Part shown: positions 1-7,459 of the stretch, piece after piece | Layout of the letters: every line of letters starts with the position of its first letter | How positions within the stretch are numbered: position 1 is the first letter of the stretch | From: Bacillota bacterium | GTDB lineage: Bacteria; Bacillota; Limnochordia; Darwinibacteriales; DTU012 | Reading direction: 5' to 3' | Length of the DNA: 32,782 nt | NCBI GenBank assembly: GCA_012837335.1 | Contig: DURM01000003.1 | Location: 1 to 32,782, forward strand | Translations under genes and position numbers: made by a program | Notes under the pieces: model-generated | The model's database searches: none | Told to the model about the DNA's origin: nothing | Seen by the model: only the letters and a program-made list of their open reading frames with translations

Positions 1-81
1 CGGTCTTTTGCATCAATACTACGAAGTATGACTGAGGTCTATCAGGAGCGGTATACGCGGTCCGTACGTACCGTTCTGTGA
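1..81 (+). CDS. 3' end of an unidentified gene (partial)
   Basis: Frame 1 is open from the first base to a TGA at 79-81, giving 26 residues that end in ...RYTRSVRTVL. The other two plus frames hit stops within about 35 bases. A perfect 10-bp hairpin starts seven bases after the stop, which fits the end of a transcribed gene converging on murB. The fragment is too short for me to name a family. It could also be a chance open stretch. Confidence 0.4.
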   Translation, partial: RSFASILRSMTEVYQERYTRSVRTVL

Positions 82-87
82 GAGGAA

Positions 88-114
88 AACCGCTAGGCTG
101 ATCACCTAGCGGTT
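88..114 (-). terminator. Hairpin between murB and the upstream convergent gene
   Basis: Arms 88-97 and 105-114 are perfect reverse complements (10 bp, 7-nt loop). The murB stop codon lies inside the outer arm. Read on the minus strand the stem is followed by TTTTCCTCTC, a short T tract, so it best fits a murB terminator. On the plus strand there is no T run, so it would work poorly in that direction. Confidence 0.5.
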
Positions 115-985
115 ACCTACTCGATTCCTCACCGATGATGCGCAGTTCCGGCTGGAGATCAACATTGTATTTAGCTTTAATAGTCTTTTGAATATAGGCG
201 ATCAAGTCGAGCACATCCTGAGCGGTGGCTCCGCCCGTGTTGACTATGAAGCCCGCATGTTTTGTTGAGATCTGCGCTCCGCCGATGCTGTACCCTTTTA
301 GATTTGCCTCTTCGATCAGCGGTCCCACATAATACCCCGGTGGGCGTTTAAAGGTACTGCCAGCGCTGGGCATGTCTAAAGGCTGCCGCGCTCTGCGCCG
401 CGCCTGCAGTTCCTTCATTTTATTGAGAATTTCCTGCTGATTTCCCGGTTCAAGCTTGATAACAGCTTCGGCCACTATCACTCCATCTGTCTGCACTCGA
501 CTGTGGCGGTATGAATAAGTAAACTCTGTTTTATCCCAGACGCCGATTTCATCGGCTGTTACCCAGGTTACTTCTTCAATCAGGGGTCCGATTTCGCCAT
601 CGTAAGCGCCGGCGTTCATAAAGACTGCGCCACCGAAGCTCCCCGGAATGCCTACAGCAAATTCTAAGCCTGTCAGGCTGTGTTTAGCAGCCAATTTGCT
701 GACTGAGCTGAATAGACAGCCCGCTGTAGCTGTAATCCTAGTGCCTTCAACCCAAGCCTTGGCAAAATTGTCCGCCAGCTGGATAACCAGACCGCGGATT
801 CCTTTATCGGTAACCAATAGATTTGAACCATATCCGATTACGGTAACCGGCAGGTTGTTTTCCCGCGCATATCTGAGGGCTTCCTGTATTTCTGCAGTGG
901 TGCGTGGTTTGCATAGATAATCTGCTGGTCCACCTACACCTAGTGATGTTAGGTGCGCCATGGGATAGTCCTTAATCAGTTCCAT
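113..985 (-). CDS. murB: UDP-N-acetylenolpyruvoylglucosamine reductase MurB
   Basis: MurB is a cytoplasmic flavoenzyme that reduces UDP-GlcNAc-enolpyruvate to UDP-MurNAc with NADPH, the second committed step of peptidoglycan precursor synthesis. The 290-residue product has the usual length. The N-terminal FAD-binding part carries YGSNLLV near residue 52 and GIPGSFGGAVFMNAGAY near residue 112. The C-terminal part has AGSTFKRP near residue 206, with the catalytic Ser, and a terminal PELRIIG. The start is ATG at 983-985, with GAGGAG about ten bases upstream on the minus strand. It lies downstream of the M23 peptidase gene on the same strand, but a terminator and a candidate promoter separate them. 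The identification is secure. Confidence 0.97.
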   Translation of the reverse strand: MELIKDYPMAHLTSLGVGGPADYLCKPRTTAEIQEALRYARENNLPVTVIGYGSNLLVTDKGIRGLVIQLADNFAKAWVEGTRITATAGCLFSSVSKLAAKHSLTGLEFAVGIPGSFGGAVFMNAGAYDGEIGPLIEEVTWVTADEIGVWDKTEFTYSYRHSRVQTDGVIVAEAVIKLEPGNQQEILNKMKELQARRRARQPLDMPSAGSTFKRPPGYYVGPLIEEANLKGYSIGGAQISTKHAGFIVNTGGATAQDVLDLIAYIQKTIKAKYNVDLQPELRIIGEESSR

Positions 986-1018
986 TGGAAGCAGCTCCTC
1001 TCATTCCTTATCCTATTT

Positions 1019-1048
1019 ATTATACGCGATCTAACGCAAAAAAAGGCA
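1019..1048 (-). promoter_or_regulatory. Candidate murB promoter
   Basis: Read on the minus strand, a perfect TATAAT -10 element occupies 1019-1024, about 34 bases before the murB start. The matching -35 position falls inside the terminator stem of the upstream gene. The best hexamer there is TGCCTT with an 18-bp spacer, which is weak. I am confident of the -10 and uncertain of the -35. Confidence 0.4.
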
Positions 1049-1066
1049 GATTTCTGCCTTTTTTTT
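1038..1066 (-). terminator. Terminator of the M23 peptidase gene
   Basis: The stem has core arms at 1044-1049 and 1054-1059, flanked by a run of A on one side and a run of T on the other, so it can terminate in either direction. It begins about twelve bases past the peptidase stop codon and separates that gene from murB. Confidence 0.85.
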
Positions 1067-1077
1067 GAAGTTCTTTC

Positions 1078-1755
1078 TTATTTTGCCGGCCGATTGCTGT
1101 TGATGAATGCTGATGGATCGGCGTAATACTCGCGCACCTTAGACGCGGGCCAAGCCTGTCCATTAGTCCGGGGCCAGCCATTTTGGGGCTGGTATTTGAG
1201 GCGGATCTCAAAATGGAGATGGGGTGAAAAGGTATTATTGGGTCCGCGGCCGACTGTCCCGATCGGCTGCCTGCGCCACACAATTTCTCCTGCAGAGACC
1301 CAGCGTTCATGGAGATGCGCATACTGGGACCAGACCTTGCGCCCATCGGGAAGATGGTGCTCAATCATGACAATATTCCCCTGAGCACTATTGAATCCGG
1401 AAAAGCGGACGATGCCATTAGCAATGGCATAGACCGGTTTGCCCAAGTCAGCCATTGCTGAGCCGTGCATATTCCAGTCTTCACCTGGATGCCAAGTCTT
1501 GCTGTAATTGCTCCACTCCATGAATCGATATCCAGTTACACCCCAGCCGCTGCCATCCCGGTCGCCGACGGGAAAATCAAAACCATCGGTAAGTGGTACT
1601 GCCGATGATTCGCCGGATGGTTCCAGTTCAGTCTCTGTCTGAGGTTCCCCTCCGATAACTGCCGGTCCCGAGCCCGGCAGCAGCGAAAAACTGCATCCAC
1701 TTAAGACTAGGACTCCGAGTATGATCAGGGCGGTATACAGTGTTTTTTCCTTCAA
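1078..1755 (-). CDS. Lipoprotein M23-family metallopeptidase (cell-wall endopeptidase)
   Basis: This is a predicted zinc peptidase of the LytM/M23 family, which cleaves peptide cross-links in peptidoglycan. Residues 1-21 form a lipoprotein signal with a hydrophobic core and lipobox LSGC, so the enzyme is probably anchored outside the membrane. The metal site is visible as HPGED near residue 90 (HxxxD) and HLHFE near residue 174 (HxH); both are intact. A low-complexity linker follows the lipobox. The start is ATG at 1753-1755, preceded by AGGGGGAT. It has its own promoter and terminator, so it is a single-gene unit. Which bond it cuts, and whether it acts in growth or sporulation, cannot be told from sequence. 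Confidence 0.9.
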   Translation of the reverse strand: MKEKTLYTALIILGVLVLSGCSFSLLPGSGPAVIGGEPQTETELEPSGESSAVPLTDGFDFPVGDRDGSGWGVTGYRFMEWSNYSKTWHPGEDWNMHGSAMADLGKPVYAIANGIVRFSGFNSAQGNIVMIEHHLPDGRKVWSQYAHLHERWVSAGEIVWRRQPIGTVGRGPNNTFSPHLHFEIRLKYQPQNGWPRTNGQAWPASKVREYYADPSAFINSNRPAK

Positions 1756-1768
1756 AACAATCCCCCTA

Positions 1769-1784
1769 ACTAACGTAAGTTAGT
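1769..1784. promoter_or_regulatory. Inverted repeat just downstream of the M23 promoter
   Basis: ACTAAC and GTTAGT are separated by four bases, giving a perfect 6-bp dyad. It sits about 3-18 bases into the predicted transcript, the usual place for a repressor operator. It could instead be a short 5' UTR hairpin just before the ribosome binding site. No regulator is recognisable nearby. Confidence 0.35.
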
Positions 1785-1793
1785 GTTATCTAA

Positions 1794-1822
1794 AATTTAT
1801 CATGAAGGGCAGTGAGTGTCAA
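1794..1822 (-). promoter_or_regulatory. Promoter of the M23 peptidase gene
   Basis: On the minus strand, TTGACA (1817-1822) is followed after 17 bp by TAAATT (1794-1799). This is a consensus -35 with a four-of-six -10, about 40 bases before the start codon. Confidence 0.6.
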
Positions 1823-1902
1823 CAATGGTGTTTCTTGTTAAAAGACAGGAAACAATCATCTGGAAGCGAAATATTTAAAAGGAGAGGAGGCATGGTTGAA
1901 AC

Positions 1903-2721
1903 GTGAGATTCTCGATCAAAAAGTATGGCTTTATCATCGTTATCCTCAGCTTAATAGGGATTAGGGCTTTACCGGCAGCGGCACAAGGAACAGCGCTGAC
2001 AGTAAGTCCGGAGCAGCCGTATTATCAGGAACTCCGCTTAGAGCCTAGCAGCAGCTATCGGGTTGGGTTAAACCTGCGGTCAAGTGTTCCAAATGCAATT
2101 GTATACTTAACGGTTGAGTTGTTTGATGGTCGCGGTGAAAAACTGGGCCTATCCCAGGTGCAGCGAGGCTTAGGGGATCCGGACCGCTGGTATAACATTG
2201 GAATTGAAGTCACAGTTCCGGAAAATTATAAAGCAGCCCGGTTAAGCATCAGCGTCGATCAGCAAGGAGAGTATTGGTGGGATGCCCTCCGCATTACTCA
2301 GCTTGAGACCAGCGTAAGCGCGATCAGAAAGTTTTGGGAGGAGCGGATTCAAACCTACGGTACAATTTATACTGGGTTAGTGATCGACACCCGCGGGCTG
2401 AATGTGGGCAGAGGCATGAGTCCAAGCGTGTGGTCCGAGTCAGGACAGCTGATCTACGGCGGAATTGCTGCCAGCTATGATTTTCTGCAGCAGACGGGAA
2501 TAGTAAGCTACGGAAGTGAGCTCACCCCCGAACTTTATGGGCGAATTGCAGTAGATCCAGATTATCCTCTGGCTGTGCCTCTGATCGTGAAAGCGGTGCA
2601 GGTGATTGAACCAACTCGCACCAGTGTTGTGATCAGCGATGAGGACGCCGAACGGGTGCTTAAGGCACTGGCGGCCTATGATTTTCTCGCCCGATTTGCG
2701 GTAGTTTTTCTGATTGATTAA
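1903..2721 (+). CDS. Secreted protein of unknown function with a TGLVIDTRGL domain
   Basis: The function is not known. The 272-residue product starts with a signal peptide (basic RFSIKKYG, a hydrophobic stretch, then LPAAAQG), so it is probably exported. Residues 30-150 are rich in short beta-type segments and aromatic residues and resemble a beta-sandwich, carbohydrate-binding-like module. The C-terminal half begins YTGLVIDTRGL and contains VPLIVKAV and VVISDEDAERVL before ending AVVFLID. From memory this pattern recurs as a C-terminal domain in other secreted bacterial proteins, some annotated as LPP20-like. The GTG start is chosen because GGAGAGGAGG ends about 12 bases upstream and no in-frame ATG precedes the signal peptide. 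The kinase gene follows after 22 bases, so the two are probably cotranscribed. Confidence 0.75.
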   Translation: MRFSIKKYGFIIVILSLIGIRALPAAAQGTALTVSPEQPYYQELRLEPSSSYRVGLNLRSSVPNAIVYLTVELFDGRGEKLGLSQVQRGLGDPDRWYNIGIEVTVPENYKAARLSISVDQQGEYWWDALRITQLETSVSAIRKFWEERIQTYGTIYTGLVIDTRGLNVGRGMSPSVWSESGQLIYGGIAASYDFLQQTGIVSYGSELTPELYGRIAVDPDYPLAVPLIVKAVQVIEPTRTSVVISDEDAERVLKALAAYDFLARFAVVFLID

Positions 2722-2743
2722 GCCAAGTGGAGGTATGTCAATA

Positions 2744-3886
2744 ATGAAGACCGACCTGCAAACAGCGTTAACGAACCTGATTAAGTTTTTTGAAACCAGT
2801 TCTGAGCTGCCTCGATTTATGATTACCATCGGATTCGACGGATTCGTGGATGAGATCATTGAAGTGGTGGATAAACGCCATTCCGTTTCCTACTATGAGC
2901 CCATAGAAACGATCGCAGATCTCGGTCGGAGGATTTCGAACAGCGCGGGACTGAGCACCAATATTGAGCTGGTGCCCACGCGGGTTAAACTGGGAGGCAA
3001 TGGCCCCAATATGGCCAATGCCTTGGCAGCGGTGAATCAGCGGATCACGTATATCGGCGCACTTGGTGTTCCGGAGATTCATCCGGTTTTTCATGAGATG
3101 GTGTCCGGGTGTGAAAATATAGTTTCGTTTGCCAATCCCGGTCACACTGATGCCCTTGAATTTAATGACGGCAAGATTATGATGGGCAAATTAACTCCCT
3201 TAAATGAGGTAACCTGGGAAAACTTGGCTGCCAAGCTAGAGCCGGAACTGCTCAGAAAAGCTTTTACTGAAGCTGATTTAGTCGCGACTTTAAACTGGAC
3301 TATGCTTCCTTATATGAATGATTTGTGGCATCATCTTTATCAGTTTTTATCCGAGCAGGAGATGGTCAAGCGGCCGTATTTATTTGTTGATTTGTGTGAT
3401 CCGGAGAAGCGGAGCCGGGAAGATCTGCTGGCGGCTGTTGATTATCTGCGCAACTTCTCCCAGTTTTATAATGTCGTCTTGGGTCTGAACCGCAAAGAAG
3501 CGGATGAAGTGGCTAAGGCTTTAGGTTTAAATCATCTTTTGACCGCAGAAGTGCCATTAGGAGAAATTACTCAAGAGCTGGCTGCTGAACTACAGCTCTG
3601 GGGTGTGGCTGTGCACGCAGTCAAATCTTGCGCAGCTGTTTGCGGCGGAGTATTTGCAGAAATCAATGGGCCTTACTGCGCGAAACCTAAGCTGACAACG
3701 GGCGCCGGGGATAACTTTAATGCCGGATTCTGCTTAGGACTCTTATTAAATCTGCCTCTTTCGGAGGTTTTGACGCTGGCTTCCGCTTGGTCTGGATTTT
3801 ACGTGCGTCGAGGCTTTAGCGCAGATTTCGAACAAATGCAGGACTTTTTGGATTGGTGGCTAAATAATACTGATATCAGTTTATAG
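2744..3886 (+). CDS. PfkB/ribokinase-family sugar kinase, substrate unknown
   Basis: This is a predicted cytoplasmic carbohydrate or nucleoside kinase of 380 residues. The family signatures are GGNGPNMANALA near residue 84 (substrate-side glycine motif) and TTGAGDNFNAGF near residue 318, which carries the catalytic Asp and anion hole. Between them is a Rossmann-like core including LFVDLCDPEKRS. The start is ATG at 2744, ten bases after GTGGAGG; an upstream in-frame ATG at 2735 is too close to that site. Substrate cannot be assigned because the PfkB family covers ribose, fructose-phosphate, adenosine and others. It sits between the secreted protein and trpB on one strand, and there is no transporter or sugar pathway gene beside it. 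Confidence 0.8.
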   Translation: MKTDLQTALTNLIKFFETSSELPRFMITIGFDGFVDEIIEVVDKRHSVSYYEPIETIADLGRRISNSAGLSTNIELVPTRVKLGGNGPNMANALAAVNQRITYIGALGVPEIHPVFHEMVSGCENIVSFANPGHTDALEFNDGKIMMGKLTPLNEVTWENLAAKLEPELLRKAFTEADLVATLNWTMLPYMNDLWHHLYQFLSEQEMVKRPYLFVDLCDPEKRSREDLLAAVDYLRNFSQFYNVVLGLNRKEADEVAKALGLNHLLTAEVPLGEITQELAAELQLWGVAVHAVKSCAAVCGGVFAEINGPYCAKPKLTTGAGDNFNAGFCLGLLLNLPLSEVLTLASAWSGFYVRRGFSADFEQMQDFLDWWLNNTDISL

Positions 3887-3910
3887 AATAAAATGATGAG
3901 GAGAGATGAG

Positions 3911-5140
3911 ATGAGTAAAGTGGAGCAGAGCAGAGTCGAGTTGAGTTCTAAACCAGGATTTTTCGGAGATTTCGGGGGTCAGTTTGTACCGGACGCGTTA
4001 AAAGAGGCTTTAGATCATTTAGCAGAAGCATATGCCGAGATTAAAGATGATCCTGAGTTTAAGCAGGAATTAGAATATTATCTCAAGCACTATGTCGGTC
4101 GGCCCAGTCCGTTATACCATGCCCAGCGTTTGAGTGAAACCCTGGGTGGTGCCCAGATTTATCTGAAACGTGAAGATCTAAACCACACCGGAGCGCATAA
4201 AATCAACAATGTAATGGGTCAGGTTCTGCTTGCGAGGCGCATGGGTGTCAAAAGAATTATTGCTGAAACAGGAGCCGGACAGCATGGCGTGGCTACTGCT
4301 ACGGGATGCGCACTATTTGGTTTAGAGTGCGTTGTATATATGGGTGAGGAAGATACTAAGCGGCAGGCTTTAAATGTATTCAGGATGGAACTGCTCGGAG
4401 CGAAGGTAGTCCCGGTTAAAACTGGAGACCGCACCTTGAAAGAAGCGGTAGATGCGGCTTTAGAAGATTATATGCACAACTACCGCGATACCTTCTACAT
4501 GCTCGGATCTGCAGTTGGTCCCCATCCCTATCCGGAAATTGTCCGTGATTTCCAGTCCGTGATCGGTGAGGAGACGAAAGTTCAATCCATGGAGCAGATT
4601 GGACGCTATCCTGACTACCTGATCGCCTGTGTCGGGGGAGGCAGCAATGCGATCGGCTTGTTTGCCCCATTCTTCCATGATAAAGAAGTTAAGTTTATTG
4701 GAGTGGAACCGGGTGGTAGAGGCTGCAGCATTGGTGAGCACGCAGCAGCCATAACTTACGGCCAGCCGGCGGTAATTCACGGTTTCCGCTGCTATTCAGT
4801 TATGGATTCCGATGGCGAACCGGCACCAACCAGTTCAATTGCGGCAGGTCTGGATTATCCCGGTGTTGGTCCGGAGCACAGCTACTACCACGCTGTAAAA
4901 AGGGCAGAGTATGTGACGGTATCGGATCAGGAAGCGTTAAACGCATTTAAAGTTCTTTCCCAGACTGAAGGGATCATTCCGGCGTTAGAAAGCTCTCACG
5001 CAGTTGCCTATGCGCTCAAACGTGCGCCAGCCTTAAGTCCGGAACAAGTAATTGTAGTGAATTTATCTGGTCGCGGTGATAAGGATGCGCTTCAGGTATA
5101 TGAGATGATTAAAAATGGTGAGGAAAACCCCTTTATTTAA
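3911..5140 (+). CDS. trpB: Tryptophan synthase beta chain
   Basis: TrpB is a PLP enzyme that condenses indole with L-serine to give tryptophan. The 409-residue product matches the TrpB1 type. [16 protein letters not shown] contains the PLP lysine at residue 97, GGGSNAIG near residue 241 binds the cofactor phosphate, and ESSHAVAYA and GRGDKD are in the C-terminal part. The start is ATG at 3911, seven bases after GAGGAG; in-frame ATGs at 3893 and 3896 lie before that site. No trpA or other trp gene is in the window, so this is an isolated copy. It may work with TrpA encoded elsewhere or recycle free indole. The gap to the kinase gene is only 24 bases, which leaves no room for a leader-type attenuator. 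Confidence 0.95.
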   Translation: MSKVEQSRVELSSKPGFFGDFGGQFVPDALKEALDHLAEAYAEIKDDPEFKQELEYYLKHYVGRPSPLYHAQRLSETLGGAQIYLKREDLNHTGAHKINNVMGQVLLARRMGVKRIIAETGAGQHGVATATGCALFGLECVVYMGEEDTKRQALNVFRMELLGAKVVPVKTGDRTLKEAVDAALEDYMHNYRDTFYMLGSAVGPHPYPEIVRDFQSVIGEETKVQSMEQIGRYPDYLIACVGGGSNAIGLFAPFFHDKEVKFIGVEPGGRGCSIGEHAAAITYGQPAVIHGFRCYSVMDSDGEPAPTSSIAAGLDYPGVGPEHSYYHAVKRAEYVTVSDQEALNAFKVLSQTEGIIPALESSHAVAYALKRAPALSPEQVIVVNLSGRGDKDALQVYEMIKNGEENPFI

Positions 5141-5200
5141 TCAAATAAAAATGATAAACTGTAAATAACAGAGCTTAACGCGGAGAAAGGGGATTTAGCA

Positions 5201-5557
5201 TTGCTCGATCAAGTTTTACGCAGTAAAATCAGTTTAGGTTTACTAGCCGCGCTGGTACTTGTTTCAATCTACTTCTGGTTGTCGATACCGGGAGCACTGG
5301 CAGATGGAGTCTATACTGCGACGGCTGATAGCTTTGGCGGTGAGCTGGAGCTGGCAGTTACAATCGAAGATGGTCAAATGGTTGATATCGAAATCCTCAG
5401 CCATAATGATACAGAGTTTGTTGCAGCAGGGGCGTTTTCTAAATTGATTCCAGCTATTATTGAAGCTCAAAGTCCCGATGTAGACAGCATCAGCGGCGCT
5501 ACCTACACCAGCGATGCGGTTAAAGAAGCGGTCAGGCAGATTCTGGCCGGTAATTAA
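5201..5557 (+). CDS. Membrane-anchored FMN-binding domain protein
   Basis: The 118-residue product has one N-terminal transmembrane segment (about residues 10-30) and an extracytoplasmic FMN-binding domain like those of RnfG/NqrC. DGVYTATADSFGG opens the domain. DSISGAT at residues 95-101 fits the flavinylation motif DxxSGAT, in which an ApbE-type transferase links FMN to the Thr (here Thr101). It is therefore probably a covalent flavoprotein carrying electrons outside the membrane. The start is TTG at 5201, about eight bases after GAGAAAGGGGA. No apbE or Rnf gene is in the window. The genes downstream (a Cys-rich small protein and an RseC-like protein) also suggest redox work. Confidence 0.85.
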   Translation: MLDQVLRSKISLGLLAALVLVSIYFWLSIPGALADGVYTATADSFGGELELAVTIEDGQMVDIEILSHNDTEFVAAGAFSKLIPAIIEAQSPDVDSISGATYTSDAVKEAVRQILAGN

Positions 5558-5575
5558 TTCATTTATTTGGTTAAA

Positions 5576-5597
5576 CTAATCCTAAAATTAGGATTAG
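5576..5597 (+). other. Perfect 9-bp hairpin touching the ribosome binding site of the next gene
   Basis: Arms 5576-5584 and 5589-5597 pair perfectly around a 4-nt AT loop. There is no T run, so it does not look like a terminator. Its 3' end overlaps the first two bases of AGGAGG, which serves the small gene at 5608. It might modulate translation of that gene, but the overlap is slight. Confidence 0.35.
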
Positions 5598-5607
5598 GAG
5601 GGACACT

Positions 5608-5778
5608 GTGCCAAGCAAACAGCAGATGCTGCTAGTAGGTCAGACTTGCAGTGAATATGAGCGCGCAGATGAAAATGCAGAGCGAAGCTGCGAGTCATGC
5701 ATGCACTGGACCGGAGAACAGTCCATGTGCGAGCTGGATATATTTTTGGAGCAGTTGACGAGTTTAGATCAGACATAA
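5608..5778 (+). CDS. Small cysteine-rich protein (56 aa)
   Basis: GTG at 5608 is preceded by AGGAGGGA at ideal spacing, and the frame runs to TAA at 5776-5778, which opens directly into a strong terminator. The product has four cysteines. One is near residue 14; the others form the cluster SCESCMHW...MCELD near residues 28-41, suggesting a zinc or iron-sulfur site. The rest is acidic and probably helical. I do not recognise a named family. Good ribosome binding site, correct placement before a terminator and the clustered Cys pattern support it as real. It lies between the FMN protein and the RseC-like protein on the same strand. Confidence 0.7.
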   Translation: MPSKQQMLLVGQTCSEYERADENAERSCESCMHWTGEQSMCELDIFLEQLTSLDQT

Positions 5779-5803
5779 AAAGCGGTGTCACACCGCTTTT
5801 TAT
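5777..5803 (+). terminator. Intrinsic terminator after the small Cys protein
   Basis: AGCGGTG (5781-5787) and CACCGCT (5791-5797) form a 7-bp GC-rich stem with a 3-nt loop, flanked by A's and followed by TTTTTATTATCTTTT. It separates the small gene from the RseC-like gene, so the latter may depend on read-through or on a weak promoter I could not identify. Confidence 0.85.
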
Positions 5804-5825
5804 TATCTTTTCGAGGGGGGATTTC

Positions 5826-6263
5826 ATGCGGCAGCAGGGTGAAATTATCAAAATTGAAGGCAGCCAAGCTTGGGTGAAGTTTATGAATCCCAGCGCAGCA
5901 TGTGGTAACTGCAAAGGCTGCATTCGCTTAACTCCACGTGAGCAGGAAAAGGAGAAGATTATCAAGCTGGATTTTAATATTAACGCCGCTGTAGGCGATA
6001 CGGTTATGATTGAATATCCAAGCAGAGGAATCTTTCAGGCAATGCTGGTTCTCTATGGCCTGCCTTTCTTAGGATTGTTTTTGGGTTATTTTCTCACCTA
6101 TTCTTTTACAAAAGATGATGCAGTTTCAGCTCTGGCAGCTGTTGTCAGTCTGATTTTGTGTGGCGCATTAGCAAGACCGCTGGCGCGTCGGTTGGATCAG
6201 CGCATCGGCAAGCCTCACATTGTGACTTCACTGTGTCAGACTAAACCACTTGAAATATCATAA
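5826..6263 (+). CDS. RseC/MucC-family (SoxR-reducing) membrane protein
   Basis: The 145-residue product matches the RseC/MucC family: an N-terminal soluble domain with a cysteine cluster CGNCKGC (Cys26, Cys29, Cys32), then two transmembrane segments at about residues 75-98 and 105-122. In Gammaproteobacteria RseC is tied to the Rsx/Rnf electron-transfer complex and to reduction of SoxR. The role in Firmicutes is not established. The start is ATG at 5826, after GAGGGGGGAT. An in-frame extension to 5697 is rejected because it would cross the terminator at 5777-5803. With the FMN-binding protein upstream, a redox function is plausible. Confidence 0.8.
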   Translation: MRQQGEIIKIEGSQAWVKFMNPSAACGNCKGCIRLTPREQEKEKIIKLDFNINAAVGDTVMIEYPSRGIFQAMLVLYGLPFLGLFLGYFLTYSFTKDDAVSALAAVVSLILCGALARPLARRLDQRIGKPHIVTSLCQTKPLEIS

Positions 6264-6278
6264 GGTATTGAAAAATTA

Positions 6279-6309
6279 CAGCCCTGCCGAACACTGTTCG
6301 TCAGGGCTG
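6279..6309. terminator. Bidirectional terminator between the RseC-like gene and aroC
   Basis: CAGCCCTG (6279-6286) pairs with CAGGGCTG (6302-6309), and an inner CGAAC/GTTCG extends the stem. On the minus strand it is followed by TGTAATTTTTC, a proper T tract for aroC. On the plus strand only a short TTTT follows after six bases. Confidence 0.8.
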
Positions 6310-6327
6310 CGCTGTTTTAGGAACATG

Positions 6328-7431
6328 CTAGGAATAATATACTCGTTTAATGTTAGATACTTTAGCTGTCGCTCCAATCAGCAGATAGTCGGCCAGTGTC
6401 AGGGCGGCCATGGCTTCTACCACTACTACTGCGCGGGGAACAATAACCGGATCGTGGCGTCCGCTGATCACCAGCTCAACATTTTCCTGTTCCGAATTAA
6501 TCGTTTGTTGATTAAGACCGATGCTGGGAGTAGGCTTGAAGTACGCCCGCAATTTGATGGGGTAACCATCGCTGATCCCGCCTAGGATGCCGCCGGCATT
6601 ATTGGTCTGCTTGATCACCCTGCCATCGCTGTGGAACCGGTACCAATCATTATGCTCGCTTCCGGTCATGGCTGCCGCCTTAAAACCAGAGCCGATTTCC
6701 ACTGCTTTTACAGCGCCAATGGAAAAAATGGCTTGAGCCAGGACAGCATCGAGTTTTTCAAAAACCGGCTCGCCAACTCCGGGAGGAAGTCCGGAGACAA
6801 TGCATTCTACCACTCCACCGCTGGAGTTGTGGCTGGCCTTGAGTTCATTGAGATAACTGCTGGCTTGTGCTGCAGCTTCCGGATCCGGCATTACCAGCGG
6901 ATGGGCGTGAATCAGATCAGGATCAAAATTATCGGGATTGATCTTAATCGGCCCAATAGCATATGTATACGCAGTGATTTGAACATCCAGTTCTGCCAGC
7001 AGCTGTTTAGCCACAGCTCCTGCGGCTACTCGGGCTGCCGTTTCTCGCCCAGATGCTCGTCCGCCGCCGCGGTAGTCGCGAATACCGTACTTCTGCTGAT
7101 AGGTGAGATCAGCATGACCGGGGCGATATACATCTGCCAGATGGGCGTAATCTTCAGAGCGCTGGTCTTGATTGCGGATCAAGATCGAGATCGGGGTTCC
7201 GGTTGTCTTTCCCTGAAATACTCCAGAAAGGATTTCAACTCGGTCAAGTTCCTGTCTTGACGTGGCATAGGCAGACTGTCCGGGGCGCCGCCGATCCAAA
7301 TCACGCTGAATCAGCTCCGGATTAAGGCTGATACCGGCTGGGCACCCATCAATTACTGCGCCCAGGGCTGGACCATGGGATTCCCCCCAGGTAGTTACTG
7401 TCAATCTTTTTCCAAATGTAGAACCGGCCAT
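6328..7431 (-). CDS. aroC: Chorismate synthase
   Basis: AroC converts 5-enolpyruvylshikimate-3-phosphate to chorismate, the last step of the shikimate pathway, using reduced FMN. The 367-residue product has the family length and signatures: TWGESHGPA near residue 13, RGGGRASGRETAARVA near residue 124, and RHDPVIVPRAVVVVEAM near the C-terminus. The start is ATG at 7429-7431 with AGGAGGT about seven bases upstream; the open frame extends 19 codons further but without a site. It is a single gene on the minus strand with its own promoter and a shared terminator. Its product feeds tryptophan synthesis, and trpB lies 1.2 kb away, but they are not in one operon. Confidence 0.97.
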   Translation of the reverse strand: MAGSTFGKRLTVTTWGESHGPALGAVIDGCPAGISLNPELIQRDLDRRRPGQSAYATSRQELDRVEILSGVFQGKTTGTPISILIRNQDQRSEDYAHLADVYRPGHADLTYQQKYGIRDYRGGGRASGRETAARVAAGAVAKQLLAELDVQITAYTYAIGPIKINPDNFDPDLIHAHPLVMPDPEAAAQASSYLNELKASHNSSGGVVECIVSGLPPGVGEPVFEKLDAVLAQAIFSIGAVKAVEIGSGFKAAAMTGSEHNDWYRFHSDGRVIKQTNNAGGILGGISDGYPIKLRAYFKPTPSIGLNQQTINSEQENVELVISGRHDPVIVPRAVVVVEAMAALTLADYLLIGATAKVSNIKRVYYS

Positions 7432-7459
7432 ATTCTTACCTCCTGAAATTGCTAGTCTT

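Noticed and set aside
88-114. Shared CTAGG-type motif among hairpins at 88, 5576, 7687 and 13235
   Set aside because: The arms differ in sequence, length and setting; the shared bases are too few to call a repeat family.
2744-3886. ADP-dependent phosphofructokinase or glucokinase
   Set aside because: The GGNGPNMANA and TGAGDNFNAGF motifs are those of the PfkB/ribokinase family; nothing specific to the ADP-dependent family was seen.
5697-5825. N-terminal extension of the RseC-like protein
   Set aside because: It would overlap the small Cys gene and run through a strong terminator; ATG at 5826 has its own ribosome binding site.
6631-7260. 209-codon plus-strand frame opposite aroC
   Set aside because: It is the complement of a clearly conserved gene, with no ribosome binding site and a composition unlike a protein.
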